Origin: Paragyromitra xinjiangensis
Taxonomy: Eukaryota; Ascomycota; Pezizomycetes; Pezizales; Discinaceae
Length of the DNA: 64,000 nucleotides
Assembly (NCBI GenBank): GCA_038503065.1
Contig: JBCAMK010000020.1
Coordinates: 496,001-560,000 of the forward strand
Direction: 5' to 3'
The notes under the pieces were generated by a model that saw nothing but the letters and a program-made list of their open reading frames with translations, was not told the origin of the DNA and did no database searches. A program made the position numbers and the translations under genes. Of this stretch, positions 12,041-25,377 are shown piece by piece; position 1 is the first letter of the stretch; every line of letters begins with the position of its first letter.

Positions 12041-14724
12041 GACTATTGATACTCGCGATAAGTTTAGATATTTCGGTTTGGAGGGGGAGGCGCTCGTGAT
12101 GGCTGGCTGGGCTGCAGCGCGGGGTAGATGAGGGACGGGCCGAGTTCTGGCTTCGGAAGACGTGATGTTGATGGGTGAGATGTGCAGACGGGTACTGGGC
12201 GTGCTAGCCACTTCTGGATTGTGTAAGCGACGAGTGGGTTGTGGGTTAGGGTTGTGGCGCCTGGAGGTAGTAAGACAACCACCAACCGTTTTCACGCCCC
12301 GTCACTCGATGATGAGCGAGCAGATAGCTGGGGCCCTTCTCCCAATAGCTATTACTGTAACTCACACACTCTGGTTTAAGGGAGATATGAGATGGATAGA
12401 TGGATAAAGGAAGGAAGAAAGGAAGGGAAGGAAGAAGGGGAGGAAGAAGGAAAGGATTTCAAACATGTGCTTCAATAGAACGCCCAGAAAGATGCTTGTG
12501 GCAGATTTTAGGGATACCATTTTCCCCACGACAATCTAGCCTCGTGCCCAGTCCCTTTCGTCTATCCACCACATTTGTCTATACCAGTCACAAAGTCTCT
12601 CTCGTGGACTACAGACTCTGAGAATGGTCGTGAACTCGTCTCAATACTACATTATTCTGTAAAATATACTTGTATAGCAACGCCCGGTTGGGGGTAACGA
12701 ACGAAATCAAGAATCTTTAATTAGTCTTTGCCTGCTCTCCAAAGGCTCGGAGGGCGCATGAATATGCCCACTCGCTGCAACTCTTACGCATTATTCAACC
12801 AAGTAGTTGGATTTGCCTAACGATAAACCTATCCACTATTCAATTCACTTCGCAAACCTGAACACGAGCTCACAAAGACGTGATCTAAACTCACCCCACC
12901 AAGTCACATGCCAAACCACCAAGATCCCACCTCTCACCCTATGGAGCACCGACCCTAAGCTCGCCATCAACTCCCATTTCCCAACCTTCTCCTCGCGACT
13001 TAAAACTTTCAGTCTATACTCCATCAAGATGTCAGAGCCAGTGGTAAAGTCTATGTCACGGCGGTTATACCATTTGAGTTCGCTAACGTAATTCTCGTAA
13101 ATCTTGAGGAACATATCACACACGTCACCTTAGCGGTATCCAGCCTACCGTCGTCCAGGGTATCTAAGACATTCCAAGGAAAACGTATCTTGCCACGGCT
13201 ACCCCTAGTTGTCAAATTCTGGTTCGAGTACCTTCGATACCAGTCGAAGGATTCATAGCATCCTCCACAGTGACCAGTGAGCTGATGCCCATTGGTGATA
13301 ATAGGCGATAAGATGGCATCCAGCACGAACCGTCAATTGCGGATAAGACTTAAATTACGGATAACGATACTCAACAACTAAATCTAGCAACTCGGCAGGA
13401 GTTCGCTCTCCCTCGGCCCCAAGAGTAACTCAATCGCCATTCAATGCATCAGGGTCGAAACCTGATCACCAGCGGCAACGAAATCCCGAGAAACCTGGAT
13501 GGGTTGATCCAGTTTCTTCTCCCTCTTCTTCTTTATCAAGCAGCTTCGAGTTCTCAGAAATTCATGGTTGTGCAGAGCCATACTCAAATCACTACAAAAA
13601 AATTAATTCGCCATCCTTGACCATCCTTCAGCCAGAGAGTGGTTGATGCAATCCGGCTTCCTTTCCCAAGGCAATCTAGCAAGGCAAAAAGTCCCGAAAA
13701 AAGGACCATTCACGAAGTAGATGACTTGAGGCCAGATATTACCGCTTGATCATCCCGAGTCAAAAACACATCGATGTCGGTGCCGGTAGTCAAGGAGAGG
13801 GCTATATCCTAGGTTGATGCAAGAAAGGCCTAATAACACATCCATAACCTTTCTGACCCTGCTGTTGCTACCATCATCACGTCCTAGTACAGTGCCAAAG
13901 TGCTGGGCACCTACCTCCGTCAAGACAGTGGAGGAAGGATTGTATAAGTGTCCTTTCTCCTGGGTTGCGGCCACTAGATACCACATCAGCAACATAAGTC
14001 TTCGCTCCATCGACTGGGTAGCCCATTGTGGGATCTGGGGATCGACGAAAGTAGCTGGATGAGGGAAGACTCAGAGGAGGAAACGAGATAGAGGAATAAC
14101 CATAACGTTGGGGCAAAATGGCCCGTCATAGCCCCATGACGGTTCTACCGCCGTCATCGCCCTATATGTTTATGGTGCCTATCGAAAACGTTTATATCAA
14201 GACCATACTATAAAGCCAAGAGGAAAAGAGTTCAGTACCTAGGATTCCCAAATGGTTGCTTACCCTAGTAACTAGGCGATGCAATAGCAGAAGAAGCTTG
14301 CTCTCGGATTCCTTCACCATATGGGTTCAGGGGGCAGTTTTCTGAGTAGCTGCCGAGAATTCCTATATCCTAGCCCAGTCAGATATGTTAATACTACTGC
14401 CAAGACAATCTGCGGGCTGAGGCTCTCAGTAGCTATCAGTCTCCAAAATGCCACCCACAATACACCTCACCAAGAAAACCCCCACTCCATCCTCGGCATA
14501 GGCAGTTAAAACTGTGCTTAACACGATCCAGGAATCCAAGGCCTATTCTAGTTCCGATACTACTGAGGAATTGCCTTCTACCTCAGTCAAGCTTTTCAAC
14601 GATAAGTATAGTATATGAGGTAGACGGGCTTCTGAATTCAGCCCCTCTGCTAAGGAAAGTTTGCTCACTGGCCTCCTAGTCTAATATACCCTCGGTTTTT
14701 TCAGTAGATTCTAATTACCTCCCC
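12041..14724. other. intergenic with possible degenerate remnants
   Basis: The region begins with the ING promoter. A purine-rich run (GGAAG-type) spans about 12390-12460. On the minus strand, frames at 13326-13123 and 13123-12845 look weakly protein-like but are broken. Nothing else is interpretable. Confidence 0.45.
12845..13326 (-). pseudogene. possible broken coding remnant
   Basis: Two adjacent minus-strand frames, 13326-13123 then 13123-12845, could be read as one protein across a frame change or small intron near 13120. The second holds IYENYVSELKWYNRRDIDF and SDIL, loosely like the Tyr/Arg-rich end of fungal HET domains, but the core HET motifs are absent. No complete gene can be built. 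This is recorded as a weak remnant only. Confidence 0.2.
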
Positions 14725-15499
14725 ATGTATACAGGCACTCGTGTCAAGATGAGCGTCTCTCGTCTGCGGGCACAGCGCCTCCACAACCTGGACAGTAGCA
14801 CTCTTGCACTCTTGCACTCTTGCACCCTTGCACTCTACCTTATTGAAGGAGTGACGATCGTCCACGCCCTCACCACCTGCTGGAACACCCCTGGTAAAGG
14901 GATAGTCTGTTGGGCCACCCAGTTTGTTGTCAACAAAGACTACCGCGGCCTGAATATCGTGTCTACTCTTTAGCAATTCTTAACAACGGAGAAGATTCAA
15001 TTTACGGTCTCGTCTCACCCCATCCTGCAGCTTACATAGCTTTATCGAAAGGACTGGGAGGCCTATTCACCGTTAGCTAGCTCCTTCCGCTTCCTCCGCT
15101 TCCGAAGATCGCCATCATCCCTACCTAATACTATAACAACTCAGACTGTTCGACACACGCGACCGACCTAGGCTTCATCAAGATCTATGCTAAGCCATTC
15201 TGGAAACAACTCCTGTCGAATATTTGAGAAGAGCCCCACTGCATGACAGCCTATTCGGGGCTATTACGGATGGGATTATCTCAAGTGCTTACACCGAGTT
15301 TTTCGTCGACCACAATGAGCCATTGGAAGCTCTCGAGTGGGTTAGGGAGAATGGACATTGGTCCCTCGGGGGATTATTGGATGGTTATGGATTTTTACTG
15401 ATCGTTAAAGCTAAGCCAAACTCTCGCGCTCGCTCGAGGCCACATCCGGCGAGCTCTCGCATCTTAAGACGCCCCCACCTAAGCCCACCACCCCTCTAA
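14725..15499 (+). pseudogene. GNAT-type acyltransferase-like pseudogene
   Basis: Three consecutive frame segments resemble one fungal acetyltransferase-like protein. The first is 14725-14973, with WATQFVVNKDYRG, like the acetyl-CoA-binding WVTQLVVxxxYR block. The second, about 14968-15063, has YGLVSPHPAAYIALSKGLGG, the usual next block. The third, about 15198-15418, has SLFGAITDG, then FFVDHNEPLEALEWV and LLDGYGFLLIVK, the family's C-terminal end. Joining them needs frame changes near 14968 and near 15200, and stop codons lie between, so the gene is broken. The N-terminal third is not recognisable, and an 8-bp tandem repeat sits in the first segment. The resemblance is from memory of the family. 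A recent, still partly readable gene loss is inferred. Confidence 0.62.
14798..14836 (+). repeat. 8-bp tandem repeat GCACTCTT
   Basis: Four full units plus a partial unit of GCACTCTT, with one internal T-to-C change. As the unit is not a multiple of three, slippage here shifts the reading frame of the acyltransferase-like pseudogene. Confidence 0.9.
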
Positions 15500-18400
15500 T
15501 CTCGCTAGCTCTTGCATCGAGGAAGATAAAACCGACGATGTTCCAACGGGGAATTCCCGTTAAGATTCTTGTCCTGGGGTTCGGGTTCTATGCTTAGTTG
15601 TAGTGCTTGTCTTCGGGAAGACAATAGCAAACAAAATAGTCGTATAATTAAGATACATGTATGACAATTTAGCACAACCCTAGTCTCATTCTTAGCCCTA
15701 CTGTTGAAGGATGCTGCACGCTGTAGTGCCTAAAGAAATAAGTGGTTCAAGCTAGGTCATTTTCTTTCCCCGGCCCCTTTCAGGCCTCTAAAGCTTCGTA
15801 GAATTTCCAGTAACAGTTAATACTTCATTTCTCCTAGTAAGTTACATACAATGGCTTATACCATCGGGGCAGCGGGATCCAAAAAAACTCAGTATCAAAG
15901 CTAACTTAGTACATAGGCTTGTGAGAATGTCTCATAGGGTTACTTGTACCTTCGGAGGAGGGAAACCTCACCAAGCACAGAAAAATACCCGAGATCTTCC
16001 AGTAGGCCTCCCTCCAAATCTCTGCCTAGCCCCGAGCTCCCCACCCCCCCAGACCCTACGATACGCAGCAAGTTGCGTGATCCCATGGCCTGCAGAATTG
16101 TGCTTGTAGTGCAGAGTTCTACAGAACGCAGACGCTAGTTTCCTTTAGTTACCCCGGTTTGGTTTGTGTTTTAGTATTTTTCCCCCTCCTTTGCATCGCA
16201 GCCGAATCTACCTCAATATGAGCCACAACGCAAAGCTTACTGTTAGAATGGTAGAATAAATTGCTTCTAAAGGTGAATAGTACACAAAATACCAACACTC
16301 CTTAATTCTCTGATTAAATTTTACTATTCCTACCCACTCCCACCGAGCAGAACCCGTGATTGTGGAGTTCTTGACATGGCTGCTATCCTGGGAATATAGA
16401 TCATCTTACCCCACTATCCATTCAACGATTCATCTTTATAGCTACCAAGCTATAGTATTATATCGACGTATTAACTGGCCAACAAAAAGAGCCTATAATC
16501 AAGGCTATCCAATATAGGAAATGAAGCCGAAAACCACGATTTACTGTGAATATTGGCAAACAGCTGCATCACGATTTAAGTAATCCGTCTTTCACTTACC
16601 TACTGAAGCAGGTTCCCACTGTAACTTGAATTCGACCGCTTACGTTTGCCAAGACCCGTCACCCAGACGTCCGGAGTTGCCCTATCGACCTATATTGTGT
16701 ATCCAGCTGCATCGCAGGTGCTTGGAAAATTCACGCACTATTTGAGCCAGATACATGGGCTATCTGATACATAATGCCAATTCCAACTTTAGCGTAAGGC
16801 AATGTCTGAATTAGATGATCGATGGGATCTTGGTCTGATTCCAGAAATGAGCTAAAGAGTCTCGTTCACTCAAGCAGTTGACGTATCACTTGGCCTTGCC
16901 GAAAGGTGCCCTAATTCATGAGCAAGTTTGCGGGAATAGCATACGGTGTCTCGGGAATCTTGCGGGTACAATTCCTTTGCTTTTTTCTAACGCGGGGATA
17001 TATCTTATCTACTTTCAGCCCTATTTTCTACTGGGCGACTGTTGGCCTCAATTAAAATATTCCAAGAACTCGAGTGATGGCTGATGATTGATCGGTGGCG
17101 TACCCTGATCGGGTGACGAATCATAGGTAGTCACTCGTACGACTAAGGCGTCAATTTTGCGGCAATGGGAGCTGAATATGGCTTCATTTCAGCATCGTTA
17201 GGCAAGAGGTTACACGGCTAAATACGGGCCTGTTGTAGAACGGAAAATCCCTTTACTCACAGTCAAGCTTTTGGTGGAAGTAACCGACGTGAGTCACTTC
17301 GGAAGAAACCGATCAGATCCGTAATAAACAAGTTTTTTCGGAAACCTGAGCTTTATCTTGATATCGATATGCATTTGTCTCGTGGTATCGGCATGCTTAA
17401 TGCAACTGGTCTGCATATGAGATCTCTCATCCATTCGTGGATGACTAGCTCCTCCATAGAATTCTGCTAGGTCCGGAGAATCTCGTTTTTAGCCTAGAGT
17501 ACGAGGATGAGAAGCATCACAAAAATGTGCCGTCAGAAAAAGCCAAGCCGATATGCAAAGTGGGTGTATTTATATCTCTACATTGACTACTTTAGATCGA
17601 CGGCTGCATGCCTAGATGTCTGATCACATTCGATGATTCGCATGCATGGACGGAGATTCCCGTAATTCGACCGTTCTGCGCTTTGGTGACGATATAAGTC
17701 ATGTTTATGGGCTTTGGCGTGGGGATGAGGCTGAAGATGGTGAAGGGTCCGGGCCAATTGTCCCCACAGGTTTTGGAGTTAGGACAATGTTGGTCACGAT
17801 CTAACGAGGATGCTCAAACTGGTGGGGAAAAAAGGGGGGTTTGGGGGGTAATATAAGAAATTAATCAAAATTCACGAAGTGTAATCATTGCCAGGTCAAG
17901 ACAAGTACCATTGAGGTGGTTCACACAGCGTCACTCGCAGATCGCTAGGAAAAATTCAATTGTGGTTCTCTCACGAGACCGAGAGAAAATGTACCCCTGT
18001 TTGTTTCAGAATGTCTTAAGCGCCCACATCTGGCCGAAGCCAAAAACACATGCAACTCAATTTAGACAGGCACAGAACCGCCAAGGCATCAAGCGAGGTA
18101 GGTTTTAACGCACATCCTCGGTTCGGTAGAGTCTCACGAGTCGCGAATTAGTCGATGGCGATCTCAAGTTTCAATGTTCGACAGCTATTCAACGAAACAA
18201 AATCCCGGTTGGGCTCTGTTTGACAGTAACATAAAACAGGATTCTTCTCGAATTTCCGCCTGAGAGTTGAATTTCCTTCCACCTACGCCATTGCCGTAGT
18301 TGGCCCCGCGGCCGGAAAGATGTTCCTTGCATCGAATTGGGGGCGCTGCTCGTTGCTTGATGCAACTGGGGGAGTTTCAAGGTCTCAACGGGCCCAGGTG

Positions 18401-20531
18401 GTGAGTCGGGACCTTGCGTTCTCTCCTACCTTCCTGCAACGGTGATCTGAAGGACAATTACGCGCTTCGATTGGGTAATATACGAGTTGGGGTTGAATGA
18501 TGGAATTCCAAAAAAAATTTCAAGGATAGCCAGTTGGAACAGAAGACGATGAACGTTTGATGACAACCTGGGTTACTAGTTGCCACTCCACTACACTCAG
18601 TTCTAATGAAGAAGTAAGACAAGTGCTCGTGGGCTTGGGTTATGGCTGGCTGATCATTTCAGTCCAGCTCGATACGCAACAGAAGACCCGATGCGGACGG
18701 CAGACAAGGGGAGAAATCATTAGCGGTAAAAGTTTAATGAAAGACAGAAAAGCATGGAGCGACCACGCTTCTCTGGGGTGAACTGGCAGGGGTTTGGCCT
18801 GCTCTGGAAATCTATTTTCGACACGTTGCATGGGTATAGAAGCAGCGAGGGGGAGAGCTGCTGCTACCTGCATGCGCAAACCGACGCGCACACGGCTGCT
18901 GGGGGTATCGTGTCGCCGCCTAAAAGAAATTGCGGTTGGCCGAGCACAACAACCCGGGTGTCTGTGAAGCGGTTGTTTCGGTGCGGAGGTGGCTTGCAGG
19001 ACTTGGGGAGGGAGGTATGATGATAAGTTGGTAGGTGCAGAGACAGAATTGTGTTTGTCTGTTTTCGATGATAGTGTACATACGTAGGTAGTGGAGCTAG
19101 AACTATGAGTGAGCAAGGCCAGCTGGTGGATGGAGGCGGCGGGTTCGTCCATCACCGTGTTGAGTCGAAGCCATCGCTCGTTCTCCTCCTTTTTCGTGCG
19201 TTCCAAGTCCCAAGTATCTAGCCGTAGATTACAGGCAATTGAGGATTATTGAGCAACGGATGATCACAGCGGCAAGCGCTCAATTGACGACCAAGAACGA
19301 AAAGTTGGACCCTTCATTTGCTGTAGGTACGGTAGGTAGGTACAGAGAGCGGGGAGAACCAGTTGCCTGCTTTTTATTTTCTGAATCTCTTTTTTTTGCT
19401 GTCTATCTGTGTCTCTGAGTCTGATAGTTCTCTGGCTGTGGGTTGCTGCGTCGCTTGAGAACAACAAACACCACCTGTCTCCCAACTTAGCATAGCACAC
19501 AATACACAGCAGTTAACAGCAGCAAGCACCAATTGCCCCTGGTCAAGTCCTCCTCGACCATCTTTTTTCGTCCCATCTCCTCTTCGTGTCCCTGTCGCCG
19601 TCACGTTTGTTCTCCGGTCTCTCGCTCGCTCACACACCACCACACCGCTCCCTCTCTCTCTCTTCTTCCTTCCCCTTCGCCTCTCCCTCCTCCCTCCTCC
19701 TCTTTCTCGTTTCGTTTCGCTTCGTTTCGCTCGCTTCGTTTCCCTGCTGTCCATCTCGGGGCTTCTGTCCGGTACAAGGAGATCGGGTGTTGGTGATAGA
19801 CCTCAGAGAAGGCTCGCTGTCAGCTACGCTGTCGGACAAGCCTCTCAGCCTCTCTTTTAACTCCAACCTCTGACCATCAGTGATTGCATTGTACATGCAT
19901 CGCCACTTCACGGTTCGTTGCCATTACGCCTGCTGCTGCTTCTGCTGCTCCTGGTGCATCTTCTCCATACCTCACCCCCCACTCCCCCCCATACCTCGAC
20001 TAGACACCACTGACATCGTTCAATCGTACCTGACCAACAGCTAGTTCCAGCATCCAAAAGGAAACAACCCATTCACTCCTTTCGTATTCCAACTACTATT
20101 CGACAAAGTACCGGTGTACCAACTCGGATATCACAGCGAACTCGCGCCCGCTCCTAGGCCTTGCAACAGAGAAGAAATATCGAAACAAATAATTATTTAT
20201 TTATTTTGATAAATCAACGATCGTTTTTTTTTTTCCCTCGACCACCCCAGCAATTCGATCTGTGTGAATTCCATCTCCAAACTCCACCATTTTTCATCCA
20301 TCTCCAATTTTTACCTCCGGTTCAACGAGTTTTTCTTAGAGCGCGACTGGACTCGCTCAGTCTCTCTTTTATTTTAACTAAAAAAAATAGAATCTGTTGG
20401 GAAAATTTGGGATCGGTAGCCGGTTGATTACGAGTACAAACGACTAAAAGTTTTTGCCGTCGGTCGGTCTTTTGTGTCCAAGTTTTCGTACGTGGTGACA
20501 TTTTTGAGGTACCGGTTCTGGGTGTTGGGAT
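15500..20531. other. gene-poor region and leader of the membrane-protein gene
   Basis: From 15500 to about 18500 I find no coding motif on either strand. A 188-codon minus-strand frame (19206-18640) lacks domains and has low-complexity composition. From about 19540 to 20530 the + strand is very pyrimidine-rich (CTCTCTCTC and TTCGTTTCG runs), typical of fungal promoters and long 5' leaders, and it immediately precedes the gene at 20532. Confidence 0.5.
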
Positions 20532-22355
20532 ATGGGGGCTTCTGCTGGGAAAATTGTGGGAGATGAGAGACAAAGCACTGGAGTAAATACCAGCAATGCT
20601 GGGAAAAATTCGGATGATGATGAGGATTTCAACTGGGAGGATTATGAAGAAGAAGGTGGTGGTGGCGGGGTGCAAGCAGGGAATATTTTAAAACATCAAC
20701 AAACGATCGATGAGATACGGATTATCGAGCAAGCCAAACAAAATTTGGCACACCAAAGACACAAACGACTACATGCACGACAGGAACCTGACGGGGATTT
20801 GTCGGAAGGTGCGGCGGATACTGTAGGCAAGGTCGTAGATACTGTGTCTTCGAAGATTTCTGACATTTCGACTACCACCACACCTATAGTCCCCTCCCCT
20901 ACTCTTGACCTGTCAAGTCTGTCGATAGTCACCACAAGTTCATTGGTTCCCTCGCTCCCAACGGATATCAAGACGAGTTTACCAATAGGAAGCTCGCTAC
21001 AAACGCTCTTGAGCTCGACACCTCCCCCCTCGCCGGCTCAGACATCTTCAGGCATGACAATTCCACCCACGACGACTTCTTCTCCCTCTAGGTCGCCAAC
21101 GACCCCACCGCCATCCCATGATGCTACAAATGCGGGTCCTTCCACGACAATCACTTCCTATTGGACATCTCTCACATTCAGAAATAATGGGACGTCATCG
21201 AGTGAGTCATCTCAAGTCGATTTTGCGTAGACCCTATAAAGTACTAACGTTCTTTGGGTAGGTAATACGAGGAGCTCCACAGTTACCGTAGATGGTACTG
21301 TGATTGTGTTCGCGTTTCCGACAAATTCTGGCGGGTCAAATTTCTTCACCCGTACTGGTAACAGCTCCACCCGCTCATCAGCATCAGCATCAACAAGTTC
21401 TAGTACATCATCATCAAATAGTACAACTACTTCAACATCCTCTCCTTCCTTCCCGTCCCCCCTCTCTACAGGGTTGTGGGCTTCGGGAACTGACGTAGCT
21501 GGTGGAGCTGGTGTTGGATATGTGACGCCTACGGGTGACGCAGCTACAGCTTCGTCAGCAACTCCAACAGGGGCATCAGGTGGGAGTAACAGCCCTCCAG
21601 TGAGCCCGAGTCTTCTTGGAGGTGTTCTCGGAGGGGTAGCAGGGCTCGCATTTGTTCTAGTAGCGATTCTGTATCTGATCAGACGACACAGGCGGCAGGT
21701 TGCCGCAACAGCTATGGACGATGCAGGATATGGTGGGCCTTTGGGAGGTGATGGCGATATGGCCCAGCGATCGAGCATGATTCCATTTGCTCTTACTGGG
21801 AGGCTTTTCGCCAAGGAATCGGGGGCGAGCCGTGTGAGCCAATCTTCAGAAGCACCTACGGTACCGTCCGAGACAGGCTTCTATAAAGTCTCCGGTAGAA
21901 AGCTGCCGCCAGTTCTCGGAGGGCCGCGGCCGGGCTATGGGTCGACTCGGTCCGCAGGAGGCTCTTCGTTCTATCCGGATGAAGATGGAGGCTCAGGAAC
22001 TATAGCCTCAACGCCAAGTGTAGCGGGGCCTTCGAGATATTCTTCAATGACAGCTGCTTCAGCATCGCCAACTACCTCGGCGGCTCCTGTAGGGTTTATT
22101 GCTCCTGTGCCTGTACCAGTCTCCGCTACACACCCACACACGGCATCCTCCTCTATGGCTCCTCCACCTCCCCGAATACAGGAGGAAGCAGCGGAGAGCG
22201 ATACAGAATCAGCCCACAAACTTCCCAGACCACCGCCATTCCCGAGACAACTGAGTGCCATCAGTGTCGGGAGCGTGGGAAAAGATGGGGTAGGCAGATC
22301 ATTGCCTTCTCATGATGGGTCGCGAGCATCGCGTTTTACGGAGGATATCGTGTAA
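20532..22355 (+). CDS. Ser/Thr-rich single-pass membrane protein
   Basis: Two exons, 20532-21201 and 21262-22355, joined in phase 1 across a 60-nt intron with gtgagt, TACTAAC (21242-21248) and tag; 587 aa. The first exon has an acidic stretch (DDDEDFNWEDYEEE), a Gly run and a charged helix (IDEIRIIEQAKQNLAHQ), then long Ser/Thr/Pro-rich sequence. The second continues Ser/Thr-rich, then one hydrophobic segment near residues 342-364 (GVLGGVAGLAFVLVAILYLI) followed by RRHRR, placing the C-terminal tail in the cytosol. The tail is Pro/Ser-rich. The layout resembles fungal wall-stress sensor or Mid2-like proteins, with an O-glycosylated outer stalk, but no signal peptide is visible at this start. 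An upstream exon may be missing. No family is recognised. Confidence 0.62.
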
Positions 22356-25300
22356 TAAGGATTTTATGTGCAAAAGCAGGTCGACAGCTCCTAGAAATGT
22401 CAGTGAGGAATTACGTCTCAATTGGTCATTTCCGGTGTTATTTCGCAAGCATTTCCATCTTTTTCCCTTTTGTTTGGTTCCTTTCTTCATGATACCTTCA
22501 ATTTCCTTGTAGAGCTCTCCTCCTTGGTGCTACTATTATTACTACTACTACTATTATAGTTATGTAACCTTTAATGTCTTCCGGTTCGGCGTCACGTATT
22601 TTTTCTTCCCAATATCTTCTCTTTCTTTGTAAATTTTTTCGAGACTTTTCACGACTTTTGCGGGAATTCTTTTCACCGACTTACCCTTTTTCCTATCTCG
22701 TGTTGGATATCATAGGTTCTCATTCTCTTTTTATCTTACTAGCATGCATCTAATGGGGTTTTTCATGTACTACTACTTTTTCCTCCTGTCCCGGTTTCTC
22801 AACCTGGTCATTCCCCCCCTCTTACATCGTTGGAGGTTCCCCTTCCTTAGACAGGACATCCGTAGGTGGAGCGGAGAGAATCATCACGAGGCATGTCTTT
22901 TTACCAAAGGAAAGAAGACATTCAGGAGTTTTAATACTGTTCATGGTTGTCCTGAAGGCTGTTTTCATCATTGCTTCCGTTTCGTATTGCTTTTTGTGGG
23001 TTTTCTGCAAGGTGTATTACAATTTGTGGTTCTGCTGCTTCGTATGTTTTTGCGCACCGTATACCTCGGGAATGGGTTGGAAAGAGGGGTTGTAATCCTA
23101 GGATACAATGATGCTCCGCGGGTTCTTTTTGTATGGGTTCATTTTTTCTTTGGTTCTGGCTGGTAGGATAGGGTTGGAAGGATTGCATTGATAGGTTGGA
23201 TTCGGTAGATCTGAATGGTTGGGGGAAGGAGATTGCCGACGCAGAATATAGTAGGGCGCATTGATTGTACTTATTTCAAAAAAAAAAGGAAGGAAAAGGA
23301 TAGGATTGGTTATTGGTCATTGGTTTACTAGACCCACTTTAAACCTTGAACCCTGGGCCTGAGCTTTCGAATCTGCAGCGAAACTTTCCCCCAATAATCC
23401 CACCACCAGGTGACCAAATGTCGCCATTCAGCGGTGTCAATCGTAGCTAGAGAGGTATGCCGACTTCTCCCCGAGCGGTTGGGGTTCCTGATGGGCAAGT
23501 GATAGCGAGTGCTTGGATTTGACATGTGCATGAGTTGTCAGCGACCGTAGGTCATTGAATCGTGAGTGAGCCTGATCTGCCTCGATCATTCCTCGCGATA
23601 AGTAGCAAGCGCGTGGTTGATTTGAAGAGAGGATAGAAGGGGGAGGGGGGGGATTCTCTTTCCATCGTAGACACGGATAGGTTTTGTGGTTTGCTGGCAA
23701 CTGCTATTTTCAGATATCTCGTTGCAATTAGGTTTGCTTTTTATTACTCACCGGGGTAAGTACGGGACGAGAACGGTTTTTTTCTTCCTCGGGATTCTGG
23801 TGTCAGTCGTTACTGGCTGTTCTAGAACACGTATATACTGTCGTTGTTTTTACATGGAGGAAGGGGGGGGGACACACTTATGGTATGCAGTACAATTTTC
23901 CGATGGGAAAATCAAGATAATTACCGATATCACTGATCAGAGCAGAGCACTAGGAGCGATCAAAGTGTCAGTCAATTTGTGTCTCATTTTTTTCTTCTTT
24001 CCTTTTGTCACATTCCAGTATCTACAATTTTTTTTTCCTGCAGGAGTACAGCCGAGAGACAGAAGGAAAAAAATAAAATAATATACGTCACCGAGTGATA
24101 TCCCATGGCCCACCTTGCAGCTCGGTAACATCCTTGCTGGGTTCTTCGCTTGGAATACGGAGATGCTTGGAATACGGAGGCAGAGTAAAAGCCTCATTTC
24201 AGACTGTCTGTGGCCTTGAACGCAATTTCAGCCGCTTTTCTGTTACACAGCATTTATTTCAGGCTGGAGAGGAGACTTGATCAGAGTCTTTGGATGGGTG
24301 GATTGATGACCCGTTTTTTTTGGCGTTTAGGATTTTTGATAACCGGGTTTAAAGGTAGGACTAGTGGAATGGTGGGGGATACTGATCGTCGCGCTTAGGT
24401 GAGTGATTTGATAGAGATAAGCTTTGCTAATGTTAGAATTTGGGCTCGTGGTTAGGGTTTGGATTCTGAGTTTGGGATTCCGCGGTGCCTGAATTAGATT
24501 TTTTTTTTGGCGGGCTGATCGATCGCTGGGAGGGGAGATAAGGTTTGGATGTTTATGCAACGGGGTTTTTAATCCGACTGTTGGGATTTTAGCCTTTATG
24601 CGTGCCTGGAAACACCGTTTTATGTGTGTCGTGCTATGCATGTATATGCCAGGTACTTTACTTGTACCGAGAGGTGGACATCTATACCATCTAAAGAGAC
24701 CTATAAATTAAAGCGTGATGTGGGTGTGGAGGTCACTAAAATACCATTTCCTATCCTTGGATTTCTAGTTGTACGTATCTCTCTTTTTTTTCATGTAGAT
24801 TTACGTGGATTATTATGGTCTAAAGTTTTCATTAAAGTGGGGTGTGCACTTCACCTCAGCTTCATACTTATGTTTTTGGTTTAAGTGTCAATAGTGGGTT
24901 TCAGGGAGCGTTTGCAATAGTAAGAGGTGAAACCGAGATAGAACGCCTCAAGTCCCACACGCCAACGAGTGATAACATATGAAGTTAATTACCATCTCTT
25001 AACCATCATAAGTCACAGAGGGGCATCCACGATCTGTAACCATGAATACAAATAGCCTGCATTCAAAAGTATGCGGGCTCATCGGTGTATCATTCTAGCC
25101 CAACTCATCGGTAGGAATTAATCTCCGAAACCGAAGATCACGCAAGTTTGAAGGGTAGGAGACGCGTCATATTTCGGAGATTCTTTGGGAGAATAAAGAG
25201 GGCGAAAATAAATCCATTCGTTCCTATACCACGCTACCCAACTAAAGCCCAAGGAAACAGTCATGCATTTGAATTCGCCTGAAAAATATAGAAAGCCAAG

Positions 25301-25377
25301 ATAATTTTTTTCTCTAATGTTCCGATTTAACTATTTATTTTTCCCCACCAATTTGCCCAAAGAAAAACCCGCTTCCC
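22356..25377. other. intergenic between convergent genes
   Basis: Downstream of the membrane-protein gene, T-rich sequence to about 23200 is likely its 3' UTR region. The rest has short frames only, poly-T runs and two CGAGTGAT motifs (24092-24099, 24966-24973). No gene was recognised. The 140-codon frame at 22744-23166 is Phe/Leu-rich from poly-T sequence and is not supported. Confidence 0.5.

Noticed and set aside
18640..19206. 188-codon minus-strand frame
   Set aside because: Low-complexity Ser/Pro composition, no motif, located in the promoter zone of the gene at 20532.
22744..23166. 140-codon Phe/Leu-rich frame with hydrophobic stretches
   Set aside because: Produced by T-rich sequence downstream of the membrane-protein gene; no motif, and frames of this length are expected by chance in the window.
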